From positions 1-64,000 of the forward strand of contig QULQ01000003.1 in NCBI GenBank assembly GCA_003490145.1: DNA of 64,000 nt, given 5' to 3'. This DNA is from Lachnospiraceae bacterium OM04-12BH (GTDB lineage: Bacteria > Bacillota > Clostridia > Lachnospirales > Lachnospiraceae). Below the pieces are notes generated by a model. It was not told where the DNA came from and did not search any database. It saw nothing but the letters and a program-made list of their open reading frames with translations. Made by a program: the position numbers and the translations under genes. This document shows, one piece after another, positions 54,336 to 62,583 of the stretch. Positions within the stretch are counted from its first letter, which is position 1. Each line of letters starts with the position of its first letter.

Positions 54336-55454
54336 ATGGATCAGAAAGAAAATATCATGAATTATGAAACCGTAGCGTTAGATGATCAGGATCACAGTAT
54401 TGTGATCATTAACCAGACACTCCTTCCGGGACGGACAGAGCTGATCCGCTTACGGACAGCACAGGAAATCTGGAATGCAATCTACCTTTTACAGGTGCGT
54501 GGTGCACCAGCAATCGGGGTGACGGCAGCCTTTGGCATTTATCTGCTGGCAAGACAGATCCAGATGGAAAATATAGACAATGCAGGCAGTGATTTTGGTG
54601 CTTTTTACCGTCAGCTTACGCAGCAGAGGGAGTATCTGAATTCTTCAAGACCTACGGCTGTGAATCTGTCCTGGGCATTAAACCGGATGGATGCGCTCTG
54701 TAGAAAAGCAGGAGAAGAAGAGAAAAGATCAGTAGCAGAGATCGTGGAGCTGCTGCATCAGGAAGCAGCCCAAATTAAGGAAGAAGATATCCGGGTATGC
54801 CGTGCTATCGGGGAGAACGGGCTGACGCTGGTAAAGCCGGGTGACGGTATCCTGACCCACTGCAACGCCGGACAGCTTGCCACCTGTAAATATGGTACAG
54901 CCACAGCACCCATTTATCTTGGAGAAGAGAGAGGCTATCATTTCCACGTATTTGCGGATGAGACAAGACCTCTTTTACAGGGAGCCAGACTGACAGCCTA
55001 TGAGCTGCATTCTGCAGGCGTGGATGTGACTTTGATCTGCGATAACATGTCAGCCACAGTGATGAAGAAGGGCTGGGTCAATGCGGTGTTTGTCGGCTGT
55101 GACAGAGTAGCTGCCAACGGAGATGCGGCCAACAAGATCGGAACCAGCGTGGTAGCCACGGTAGCAAAGCGCTATGGCATTCCTTTTTATGTCTGTGCCC
55201 CTACCTCCACCATTGATTTTGATACCCCGACCGGAGATGGGATCAACATTGAACAGCGTCCTGCAGAGGAGGTAACAGAGATGTGGTATAAGGAGCGTAT
55301 GGCACCGGAAGGCGTGAAGGTTTTTAATCCCGCCTTTGATGTGACAGATCACGATCTGATCACAGGAATCGTTACAGAGTATGGTATCGCCAGGGCACCC
55401 TTTGCAGAATCCCTTGCACAGATCCGCAGGAAAAAGGAGGCAGCAAGCGTATGA
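54336..55454 (+). CDS. mtnA: S-methyl-5-thioribose-1-phosphate isomerase
   Basis: 372 aa. Family motifs LQVRGAPAIGVTAAFG, TAVNLSWAL, ILTHCNAGQLATCKYGTA, DETRPLLQGARLTAYEL, the catalytic Cys and Asp region ICDNMSATVMKKG and VGCDRVAANGDAANKIGT. Isomerises methylthioribose-1-P, or the 5-deoxy analogue, to the ribulose form. GGAGCGGAAG upstream. Overlaps the aldolase gene by 4 bp (ATGA). Confidence 0.94.
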   Translation: MDQKENIMNYETVALDDQDHSIVIINQTLLPGRTELIRLRTAQEIWNAIYLLQVRGAPAIGVTAAFGIYLLARQIQMENIDNAGSDFGAFYRQLTQQREYLNSSRPTAVNLSWALNRMDALCRKAGEEEKRSVAEIVELLHQEAAQIKEEDIRVCRAIGENGLTLVKPGDGILTHCNAGQLATCKYGTATAPIYLGEERGYHFHVFADETRPLLQGARLTAYELHSAGVDVTLICDNMSATVMKKGWVNAVFVGCDRVAANGDAANKIGTSVVATVAKRYGIPFYVCAPTSTIDFDTPTGDGINIEQRPAEEVTEMWYKERMAPEGVKVFNPAFDVTDHDLITGIVTEYGIARAPFAESLAQIRRKKEAASV

Positions 55455-56146
55455 GCAAATCTGTCTACATGAGTGAAAAGAAAGCAAAGAAAGCCATTCT
55501 GGATATCGGACAGAGGATGTATGTGAGAAATTTTGTGGCTGCCAATGACGGCAATATTTCCATCCGTACCGGAGAGAATGAAGTGTGGGCGACCCCTACC
55601 GGCGTATCCAAGGGCTTCATGAAAAAGAAAATGCTTGTGAAGGTGGATCTCGAGGGAAATGTACTGGAGGGAACGAAGAAGCCTTCCTCTGAGCTGAAAA
55701 TGCACCTTCGTGCTTATCAGGAAAATCCGGAGCTTTTAAGTGTCTGTCATGCCCACCCGCCGATCTGTACCTGCTTTGCGATTGCAGGAATTCCTTTGGA
55801 CGTGCCGGTGCTGGCAGAAGCGGTGATCACGCTTGGTGATGTGCCGGTGGCACCCTATGCGGAGCTTGGCTCCAAAGAAGTACCGGAGGTGATCGCACCT
55901 TACTGTCATACCCACAATGGAGTACTCCTTGCCAATCACGGGGCAGTGACCTGGGCAGAGGATCCCTACAGCGCCTATTACCGGCTGGAATCCATGGAAT
56001 ACTATGCCAATATCCTGATGATCACAGGGAAGATCCTGAAGGAGCAGAATACCCTGACAGAAGAGCAGGTGGAGCGTCTGCTTGCCATGCGGGAGAAGTT
56101 TGGAATTAAAAGAGGCGGAAGACCAGATAATAAGACTGGACGTTAA
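55451..56146 (+). CDS. class II aldolase (fuculose-phosphate-aldolase family)
   Basis: 231 aa. Zinc-binding histidines in CHAHPPICT and CHTHNGVLLANHGAVTW, N-terminal NDGNISIR and the phosphate site TPTGVSKGF. Coupled to mtnA, it most likely splits 5-deoxyribulose-1-P or methylthioribulose-1-P into DHAP and an aldehyde, as Ald2 does in the DHAP shunt. AAGGAGG ribosome site. Confidence 0.88.
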   Translation: MSKSVYMSEKKAKKAILDIGQRMYVRNFVAANDGNISIRTGENEVWATPTGVSKGFMKKKMLVKVDLEGNVLEGTKKPSSELKMHLRAYQENPELLSVCHAHPPICTCFAIAGIPLDVPVLAEAVITLGDVPVAPYAELGSKEVPEVIAPYCHTHNGVLLANHGAVTWAEDPYSAYYRLESMEYYANILMITGKILKEQNTLTEEQVERLLAMREKFGIKRGGRPDNKTGR

Positions 56147-56160
56147 AGGGCTGAAGAAAC

Positions 56161-56348
56161 GTAACAGTTCAGCCGTGCCCATTCATAAGTTGCCAGAGTG
56201 CACAGACTGGTTAACAAATATACGTGCTTTCTGGCAACTTATTTCATGTCGGGCGTCCGCCCTATAGAAATGATTGTGTAAGCTGCCCTTAGTGAGCAAG
56301 CTCCCACGGTCATCTTGCACAATCATTTCTGCATGGCTGAACTGTTAC
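56161..56348. repeat. 188-nt cloverleaf-like structured element
   Basis: Outer 18-bp stem (56161-56178 with 56331-56348, one G-T). Inside: arm 1, ATAAGTTGCCAGA (56185-56197) with 56230-56242, plus GCAC/GTGC inside; arm 2, GGGC-GTCC-GCCC (56251-56262); arm 3, a 17-bp stem 56266-56282 with 56314-56330 (one G-T), its loop holding GAGC-AA-GCTC. Begins 14 bp after the aldolase stop. Either a MITE-like mobile element or a structured RNA in the 3' region of the mtnA operon. Confidence 0.65.
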
Positions 56349-56365
56349 CCAAAAATAATATATTC

Positions 56366-56394
56366 TTGCATTGAAAAGCATATTATGATATAGT
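56366..56394 (+). promoter_or_regulatory. promoter of the glycine riboswitch / symporter
   Basis: TTGCAT (56366-56371), 17 bp, TATAGT (56389-56394). Transcription would start near 56401, 40 nt before the aptamer. Confidence 0.65.
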
Positions 56395-56440
56395 TAGTTC
56401 TGTTGTTGGAAGTGCGATGAATGGATCGCAGCTTTTTCCA

Positions 56441-56525
56441 CTCTGGAGAGTCCCTGTTTTTTCAGGGCGCCGAAGGTGTACGGTAGTAATAAGGACTGCC
56501 AATCTCTCAGGCAAAAGGACAGAGC
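56441..56525 (+). promoter_or_regulatory. glycine riboswitch aptamer
   Basis: Contains the conserved blocks GGAGAG, GCGCCGAAGG and CTCTCAGGCAAAAGGACAGAG in order and spacing; P1 is CTCTG (56441-56445) with CAGAG (56520-56524). A single aptamer is recognised. It precedes a sodium/alanine-glycine symporter, a usual target. Confidence 0.88.
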
Positions 56526-56530
56526 ATTAT

Positions 56531-56740
56531 ATTATATGATACCAGGGTCAAAAGGTCTAAGCCCACATGAGCTTGCTCATAAGTGGGTGAAAGACCTTAG
56601 GACCTGCCCCGATATGAGCATAGAAGTGGGATGATAATCCCACGATATGCGAATATTGGGTAGGATTGTGGGAGTGCGTAGCACGAAGCAATCCGTAGGT
56701 ATCAAAGTCGGGGGCTTTTGACCCCGACATCATTATATGC
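56531..56740. mobile_element. MITE-like multi-hairpin element with inverted ends
   Basis: The ends are imperfect inverted repeats (ATGAT-N4-GGGTCAAAAG at 56536-56554 and its complement at 56715-56733). Between them: a long hairpin 56552-56598 (AAGGTCT, CCCAC and ATGAGC stems), GTGGGA/TCCCAC (56626-56643) nested in GCATA/TATGC, GGATTG/CAATCC (56663-56694) and GTCGGGG/CCCCGAC (56707-56728). No coding capacity. Lies between the glycine aptamer and its probable terminator. Confidence 0.6.
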
Positions 56741-56758
56741 ATGTTCTATACTCTTTGG

Positions 56759-56784
56759 AGGGCTGATTTTATCAGCTCTTTTTT
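56759..56784 (+). terminator. terminator of the riboswitch expression platform
   Basis: AGGGCTGAT (56759-56767) pairs with ATCAGCTCT (56771-56779) with one G-T, followed by a T run. It ends 49 bp before the symporter ATG. Confidence 0.7.
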
Positions 56785-56832
56785 GTTACGTTATATTTAC
56801 AAAAATCAAAACGAAGTGAGAGGTAGGAACAA

Positions 56833-58242
56833 ATGTTAGAAGCAATCAGTAACGTATTAACGACCGTGGATGATCTGGTATGGGGAATTCCCCTGATCGT
56901 CCTGATTCTTTCCGCAGGCATCTTTCTGACGATCCGTCTGAAGGGATTGCAGATCACGAAGCTTCCTCATGCCATCAGTTTGATCAGAGCTAATGAGAAA
57001 TCCGGTGAGCATGGAGAGGTATCCAGCTTTGCAGCGCTTTGTACCGCACTTTCCGCTACTATTGGTACGGGAAATATCGTCGGTGTGGCAACCGCCCTTG
57101 TAGCAGGCGGTCCCGGAGCTCTTCTGTGGATGTGGATCGCTGCCCTTCTTGGTACGGCAACCAAGTATTCCGAGTGTCTGCTTGCTGTGAAGTACCGTGT
57201 AGTGGCAGAGGATGGACATATCATCGGAGGTCCTTTTTATTACATAGAAAAGGGCATGGGCGAAAAGTGGAAATGGCTTGCCAAGATCTTCGCTTTCTTT
57301 GGCGTGGGCGTAGGACTTTTCGGAATCGGAACCTTTACCCAGGTAAATGGAATTACCAGTGCGGTCAAGAACTTCTTTGATCCTGACAGTACCACTACCA
57401 TTCATTTATTTGGCATGGATTACTCTATCGCTGTTGTGATCGCAGGTATTATCCTGACCATCTGTGTGGCACTTGTTATTATCGGGGGGCTTAAGAGAAT
57501 TTCCACAGTAGCCTCTGTTATAGTTCCCTTTATGGCAGTCCTGTATGTAGTTGCAGCACTGGTCATCCTGATCTGCAATATCACCAAGATCCCGGCAGCG
57601 ATCGTGCTGATCGTACAGAGTGCCTTTGGCCTGAAGGCAGCAGCCGGTGGTATGATGGGAGCCATGATCGTAGCCATGCAGAAGGGTATTGCCAGAGGTA
57701 TCTTTTCTAATGAAGCAGGTCTTGGAAGTGCACCTATTGCAGCTGCAGCAGCGCAGGTTCAGGAGCCTGCCAAGCAGGGACTTGTTTCCATGATGGGAAC
57801 TATTATTGATACGCTTGTGATCTGTACCATGACAGGACTTTCCATTGTCATCACAGGAACCTGGGATATGGGACTTGAGGGTGTTGCTGTTACCACGAAG
57901 GCATTCCAGCTGGGTCTTCCGCTGCCTGATATGGTATGCTCCTTTATCCTGATGGTCTGCCTGATCTTCTTTGCCTTTACCACGATTCTTGGATGGGACT
58001 ACTACAGCGAAAAGTGTCTGGAGTATTTATCCGGAGGTAATATGAGGCTGGTAAAGGGGTATCGGTGGGTTTATATCCTCGCAATCTTTATCGGTCCCTT
58101 CATGACGGTAAAGGCTGTATGGACCATTGCTGATATCTTTAATGGTCTGATGGCGATCCCCAACCTGATCGCTGTGGTTGCACTGAGTGGTGTTGTTGTT
58201 GCAGAGACAAAGGATTATCTGGACAGCCTGAAGAAGAAATAA
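56833..58242 (+). CDS. sodium:alanine/glycine symporter (AGCS family)
   Basis: 469 aa, about eleven TM helices. Family motifs ALSATIGTGNIVGVATAL, GGPGALLWMWIAALLGTATKYSECLLAVKYR, GGPFYYIEKGMG, GIFSNEAGLGSAPIAAAAA. Imports alanine or glycine with Na+. The glycine riboswitch upstream supports glycine as substrate. AGGTAGG ribosome site. Confidence 0.94.
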   Translation: MLEAISNVLTTVDDLVWGIPLIVLILSAGIFLTIRLKGLQITKLPHAISLIRANEKSGEHGEVSSFAALCTALSATIGTGNIVGVATALVAGGPGALLWMWIAALLGTATKYSECLLAVKYRVVAEDGHIIGGPFYYIEKGMGEKWKWLAKIFAFFGVGVGLFGIGTFTQVNGITSAVKNFFDPDSTTTIHLFGMDYSIAVVIAGIILTICVALVIIGGLKRISTVASVIVPFMAVLYVVAALVILICNITKIPAAIVLIVQSAFGLKAAAGGMMGAMIVAMQKGIARGIFSNEAGLGSAPIAAAAAQVQEPAKQGLVSMMGTIIDTLVICTMTGLSIVITGTWDMGLEGVAVTTKAFQLGLPLPDMVCSFILMVCLIFFAFTTILGWDYYSEKCLEYLSGGNMRLVKGYRWVYILAIFIGPFMTVKAVWTIADIFNGLMAIPNLIAVVALSGVVVAETKDYLDSLKKK

Positions 58243-58267
58243 AAACTGAAACGGAGAAATAAAACTG

Positions 58268-58309
58268 AAAGTGCAGGAAAATCCATGAAGGAATTCCTGC
58301 ACTTTTTTT
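58268..58309 (+). terminator. terminator of the symporter gene
   Basis: AAAGTGCAGGAA (58268-58279) pairs perfectly with TTCCTGCACTTT (58294-58305); T run to 58309. Confidence 0.88.
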
Positions 58310-58366
58310 CTGCTCCAAAGTATGTTATCCCGATTATGCAGAGACCATAATTTTGAGGAAGGAACT

Positions 58367-59131
58367 ATGAAAAAAAGAAACAGATTTTTCAGGACAGGCA
58401 TAGTGGCTGTCTGTAATGTGGTGATACTGGCAGTGTTTCTTTTCTTTTTCTTCGGGGGAAGGGATTTTTCCCTGGAGCAGAAGGAGGATGCAAGGCTTAT
58501 CGGAGCCAGCTATATGACCATGAATAATGAGTTTTATACGATCATCAGTGAGGAAGTGGCTTACTGGGTAGAGGCAGAAGGGGACCGCATGATCCTCCGG
58601 GATCCGGCGCTTGACTGTGGGAGACAGGCCTCCCAGATCCGGGAGCTTCTGGATCTGGGGATCTCTGCGCTTGTGGTAGCACCGGCAGATGCAGACAGCC
58701 TTGCGGATGTGCTGACCGAGGCAAGGGACAGGGGGGTAAAGGTCATTGTGGTAGATACCGCTGTCGCAGATGACATCCCGGCAGACTGTACGATCACCTC
58801 TGACAACTATGAGGCCGGTGTGATCATTGGAAAATATTTTCTTCAAAAGCATAATACAGCGAAGCTGGTCGTGATGACTCATGAGAGTGCAAGGTCAGCA
58901 AGGGAAAGAGTGGGCGGATTTCTGGATACGGTATCCGCCAATGAAAACATACTGGTGGTAAAAAAGATCGAGTGTGAGGGGCAGGTAGAGATCGCCATGC
59001 CGCGTCTTCAGGAGGCAATCGATGAAGGACTTGATTTTGATACGGTGTTCTGCCTGAATGATCTGGCAGGCATGTGGAAGACGTGGAAGCGGAAATCCGC
59101 AGAAAGGCAGCTGCCGTCGCTGTTTTTGTGA
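58367..59131 (+). pseudogene. sugar-binding protein (RbsB-like), 3' end replaced
   Basis: 254 aa from the ATG at 58367 (GAGGAAGGA upstream). One N-terminal TM or signal anchor (about 10-30), then a type I periplasmic-binding fold up to DFDTVFCLNDLAGM (about 215-228): GASYMTMNNEFY, LVVAPADADSLADV, VDTAVADDIP, SDNYEAGVIIGK. After LNDLAGM homology stops and 20 unrelated residues lead to a stop, about 60-80 residues short of the family. The lost end coincides with the start of the purine-rich repeats. Possibly a sensor-type protein once; no transporter genes beside it. Confidence 0.7.
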
Positions 59132-59162
59132 GAATGGGGCTGCGGGCCGGGTTGCAGGGCGT

Positions 59163-59625
59163 CCCGGGCGGGGCACAGGGAGCAAAAGGAAGCCTTTGGT
59201 GCCCCGCCGGCAGAGAAAAAACAGGGAAGAAGAGAGAAAATCCGAGGCGGGCGGGGCATGGGAGAAGAAAAAGAGCTGTGGTGCCCCGCCGTCAGAGAAA
59301 AAGCAGGGAAGAAGAGAGAAAAGTTGTTCTGGGCGGGGCATGGGAGAAGAAAAAGAGCTGTGGTGCCCCGCCGTCAAAGAAAAAACAGGGAAGAAGAGAG
59401 AAAATCCGGGTCAGGCGGGGCATGGGAGAAGAAAAAGAGAAGTGATGCCCCGCCGTCAGAGAAAAAGCAGGGAAGAAGAGAGGAAATCCGAGGCGGGCGG
59501 GGCATGGGGAGCAAAAGGAAGCCTGTGGTGCCCCGCCGCCAAAGAAAAAGCAGGGAAGAAGAGAGAAAATCCGAGCCGGGCGGGGCACAGGGAGCAAAAA
59601 GAAGCTCTCATACCCCGCCTGCCAT
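59163..59625 (+). repeat. purine-rich tandem repeat array with GC hairpins, five units of 81-83 bp
   Basis: Successive GCCCCGCC marks lie at 59201, 59283, 59364, 59447 and 59530, with a degenerate sixth at 59612. Each unit has an inverted pair GGCGGGGCA...TGCCCCGCC around about 23 purine-rich bases, then a spacer rich in A and G (AGAAAAAGCAGGGAAGAAG). Units differ by point changes. All three plus-strand frames stay open over long parts because of composition, not coding. Fills most of the 59132-59672 gap. Confidence 0.85.
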
Positions 59626-59672
59626 CAATAAATAGACCAGCCTGGGATAAGAGAGCTTCTTTAATAAAGCTT

Positions 59673-60083
59673 TTAGGAGAACAGTACCTTTTCAGCGACT
59701 TCTACACCACAACGGATGCAGTCAGGGCAGGAGCACAGTACTTTGCCGGTTTCGATTCCCTTCAGCTCCTTACATACGGTACTGCCGGTTTTCTCACGGA
59801 ACTGGTTCAGCAGTTCTTTGGAAAGCTGGTAGGTAGAAGCCTTGGTGGCGGGATTCTCGATGTTTCCGTCACTGTTCTTCATGCCAGCCAGCATGATAGC
59901 ACCTGACAGGGCACCGCAGGTACCTTCCATACCGCCCATGCCAAGACCGAAGCCTTCTCCCGCCTTGAACAATACTTCCTCACTTACGCCAACTTCTCCA
60001 GCGAAAGCGCAGGCTACAGCCTGACAGCAGTTGAATTTCTTATCGTGGTATGCGATAGCAAGTTCTTTCTTATCCATTTTCAT
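59673..60083 (-). CDS. C_GCAxxG_C_C family redox-type protein
   Basis: 136 aa. Signature cysteines: FNCCQAVACAF (about 18-28), GMEGTCGALSGAIMLAG (the GCAxxG-like box, about 51-67) and C-terminal VLCSCPDCIRCGV (about 116-128). The family is defined by this pattern and is common in anaerobes; function is not established, often near electron-transfer genes. AAAGGAT ribosome site. Confidence 0.88.
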   Translation of the reverse strand: MKMDKKELAIAYHDKKFNCCQAVACAFAGEVGVSEEVLFKAGEGFGLGMGGMEGTCGALSGAIMLAGMKNSDGNIENPATKASTYQLSKELLNQFREKTGSTVCKELKGIETGKVLCSCPDCIRCGVEVAEKVLFS

Positions 60084-60278
60084 AAGTATCCTTTCTTTCT
60101 GTCATCTTATAGATTCACACATTCTTATTATACCATATTTTCCTGAAGTGCACGAAGATATTCCAGCCTGAATTTTGGGTGTTTTATAAACTCCGGAAAT
60201 CTGATACAATGTATTATGATTTAAGCGACTCAAACGCTCAATTTTCCGAGCTTTGGAACGAAAAAGAGGAGGAAGAAA

Positions 60279-60863
60279 ATGTCTTTTTACAAAAATAAAA
60301 AATTCTGGATCATAGCGGGTATTGTCGTAGCAGTCTGCGGCGCAGGCACATGGGCTGCCAGAAATGTAATGATACACAAAAACGGAGCTTCTGTTTCTAT
60401 CATCGGAGGTGCAGACGGGCCAACCTCTATTTTCCTTGCCGGAAAGCTTCCCGGAGGAGAAACAGGAGAAGAGGGCACAGCGGCAGCTGCAGGGAGCGGA
60501 AGCAGCACAGGAATCATTCCCATGGAGAATAACATTTCCACGATGCCGCTTGAAATGACCATGACAGCAGTGAAATTTGAGAACGGAATCCTGACGCTTG
60601 AGATTGATAACCACAGTGGTTATGAGATGACCTACGGAGAGGATTATGAGCTGCAGAGGCAGGAGGGAGATTCCTTTGTAAAGGTGGAGCCGGAAAGTGA
60701 TATCGTATGGCATGATATTGCCTACAGCATCCCGGATCTGACGAAGGCGACCGTAACCTGTGATCTGAAGCCCTACGGGAAGCTGCAGGCAGGAGTATAT
60801 AAGCTGATCAAGTCAGATATGGAAGCGGTCTTTGAACTGACGGCAGATTATGATCCTGACTGA
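60279..60863 (+). CDS. membrane-anchored protein with GGADGPTSIF motif and Ig-like domain
   Basis: 194 aa. TM helix at about 9-28, then SVSIIGGADGPTSIFLAGK (about 39-57), the signature stretch of the beta subunit of Na+-translocating decarboxylases, but without the eleven-odd TM helices of that protein. A Gly/Ala/Thr linker (58-80) leads to a beta-rich domain (about 90-190; YEMTYGEDYELQRQEGDSF, AGVYKLIKSDM) like the bacterial Ig-like domain family. GGAGGAAG ribosome site. Function unknown. Confidence 0.7.
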   Translation: MSFYKNKKFWIIAGIVVAVCGAGTWAARNVMIHKNGASVSIIGGADGPTSIFLAGKLPGGETGEEGTAAAAGSGSSTGIIPMENNISTMPLEMTMTAVKFENGILTLEIDNHSGYEMTYGEDYELQRQEGDSFVKVEPESDIVWHDIAYSIPDLTKATVTCDLKPYGKLQAGVYKLIKSDMEAVFELTADYDPD

Positions 60864-60900
60864 TAAGAGACCGGCAGGAGTGCTGACAGAAGCAAAAAAC

Positions 60901-60933
60901 GGGAGTGCTGCAGAACCCACGGGAGTGCTGCAG
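60901..60933 (+). repeat. short direct repeat
   Basis: GGGAGTGCTGCAG at 60901-60913 and 60921-60933; a degenerate third copy near 60877. In the gap before the second thiolase. Confidence 0.5.
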
Positions 60934-61062
60934 GACGCGTAAAACAGTGGACAGAAGCGGGGAAAAGTAGTAAATTACAAATATATGTGTGCAGGCAGAA
61001 ATGCCATGCACAGAATCCTGTAAAGAATAATGATTTATCATAAAAGAAAGAAGGAAAAGATT

Positions 61063-62244
61063 ATGGCAAGAAAAGTAGTTTTAGCAGGCGCATGCCGTAC
61101 AGCGATCGGAACAATGGGAGGTACCTTAAGTACAACACCCGCACCGGATCTGGGAACTATTGTGATCAAAGAGGCTCTGAAGAGAACCGGTATAAGGCCG
61201 GAGCAGGTTGATGAGGTATATATGGGCTGTGTCATCCAGGCAGGACTTGGACAGAACCCCGCAAGACAGGCAGCAGTTAACGCAGGAATCCCGGTAGAGG
61301 TTCCGGCGACTACGATTAACGTACTCTGCGGTTCCGGTCTTCATTGTGTAAACCTTGCAGCCAAGCTGATCGCCAGCGGAGATGCTGATATCATTGTGGC
61401 AGGCGGTATGGAGAATATGAGCAAGGCACCTTACCTTCTTTATGATGCACGTTTCGGTTACCGTATGGGAGCAGCCATGATGGACGATGCGCTTCTGCGT
61501 GATGCCCTGCATGATGCTTTTGGCGGCTATCATATGGGAATGACAGCAGAGAACGTAGCAGAGGACTGGGGACTTACAAGGCAGCAGCTTGACGAGTTTG
61601 CCGCATGGAGCCAGAATAAGTGCGAGAAGGCACAGGCAGAGGGACGGTTCAAGGATGAGATCGTTCCGGTAGAGGTAAAGAAAAAGAAAGAAACCATTAT
61701 TTTTGATACAGATGAAGGTCCCCGTAAGGGTGTTACCGTAGAGGGCATCAGTAAGCTCCGTCCCGCATTTAAGGAAGGCGGTATCGTAACAGCAGCCAAC
61801 TCTTCCGGTATCAATGACGGTGCAGCAGCCATCATCGTTATGAGCGAAGAGAAAGCAAAGGAACTTGGCATTACTCCTATGGGAACCTGGATCGGCGGTG
61901 AGCTGGCAGGCGTAGAGCCACGTATCATGGGTGTAGGTCCTGTGGCTTCTACCAGAAAGGTTATGAAGAAGACAGGCTACCAGATCTCTGACTTTGATCT
62001 GATCGAGGCAAATGAAGCGTTCGCAGCACAGTCCGTAGCCGTAGGACATGACCTTGGCTTTGATATGGACAAGCTTAATGTAAACGGTGGTGCTATTGCA
62101 CTGGGACACCCGGTAGGAGCATCAGGCTGCCGTATTCTGGTTACCCTGCTTCATGAGATGGCAAAGAGAGATGCAAAGAAGGGACTTGCAACACTGTGCG
62201 TTGGCGGTGGTATGGGCTGCTCCGCCATCGTCACAAGAGATTAG
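61063..62244 (+). CDS. acetyl-CoA C-acetyltransferase, second thiolase
   Basis: 393 aa from the ATG at 61063 (AAGGAAAAG upstream). Same catalytic residues as the thiolase at 32206: [30 protein letters not shown] and CVGGGMGC. Nearly collinear with it throughout, with small differences such as a one-residue deletion before NVNGGA. Not beside other butyrate genes; the next gene is gatC. Confidence 0.93.
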   Translation: MARKVVLAGACRTAIGTMGGTLSTTPAPDLGTIVIKEALKRTGIRPEQVDEVYMGCVIQAGLGQNPARQAAVNAGIPVEVPATTINVLCGSGLHCVNLAAKLIASGDADIIVAGGMENMSKAPYLLYDARFGYRMGAAMMDDALLRDALHDAFGGYHMGMTAENVAEDWGLTRQQLDEFAAWSQNKCEKAQAEGRFKDEIVPVEVKKKKETIIFDTDEGPRKGVTVEGISKLRPAFKEGGIVTAANSSGINDGAAAIIVMSEEKAKELGITPMGTWIGGELAGVEPRIMGVGPVASTRKVMKKTGYQISDFDLIEANEAFAAQSVAVGHDLGFDMDKLNVNGGAIALGHPVGASGCRILVTLLHEMAKRDAKKGLATLCVGGGMGCSAIVTRD

Positions 62245-62275
62245 TATCTGAAGTTTTTTGAAAGGAAAGAAAAAC

Positions 62276-62569
62276 GTGGCAAATATCATTTCAGACGAAA
62301 CCATTGATTATGTAGGAATCCTTGCCAAGCTTGAGCTTTCTGAAGAAGAGAAGGAGCAGGCCAAGAAGGATATGGGAAGCATGCTTGATTATATTGACAA
62401 GCTTTCCGAACTGGATACCGAAGGAGTAGAGCCCATGTCCCATGTGTTCCATGTCAGCAACGTATTCCGTGAGGACGTGGTGACCAATGGAGATGACAGG
62501 GAAGCCATCCTGAAAAATGCGCCGGAAGAAAAAGACGGGATGTTCGTAGTACCCCGTACATTTGAATAG
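62276..62569 (+). CDS. gatC: Asp-tRNA(Asn)/Glu-tRNA(Gln) amidotransferase subunit C
   Basis: 97 aa from the GTG at 62276, with GAAAGGAAAG upstream. GatC pattern: [44 protein letters not shown] and the C-terminal NVFREDVV...FVVPRTFE belt that wraps GatA. Stabilises the GatCAB complex forming Gln-tRNA(Gln) by transamidation. 14 bp before gatA. Confidence 0.93.
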   Translation: MANIISDETIDYVGILAKLELSEEEKEQAKKDMGSMLDYIDKLSELDTEGVEPMSHVFHVSNVFREDVVTNGDDREAILKNAPEEKDGMFVVPRTFE

Positions 62570-62583
62570 GAGGACGGCAGAAT

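Noticed and set aside
56557..56742. Small minus-strand ORF in the element downstream of the glycine aptamer
   Set aside because: No ribosome site; sequence is explained by hairpins and inverted ends.
59163..59625. Possible CRISPR array
   Set aside because: Unit length 81-83 bp with no short constant repeat and unique spacers; both halves of the unit are similar between copies and no cas genes are present.
59058..59906. Plus-strand frames through the repeat array that could encode Arg/Lys/Gly-rich repeat proteins
   Set aside because: All three frames are open only because the strand is purine-rich; none has a ribosome site or a conserved start, and one runs into the opposite-strand gene.
60279..60863. 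Na+-translocating decarboxylase beta subunit
   Set aside because: Only the short GGADGPTSIF motif matches; length and single TM helix exclude a real beta subunit.
61126..62109. Minus-strand open frame opposite the second thiolase
   Set aside because: Shadow frame; thiolase active-site motifs on the plus strand are complete.
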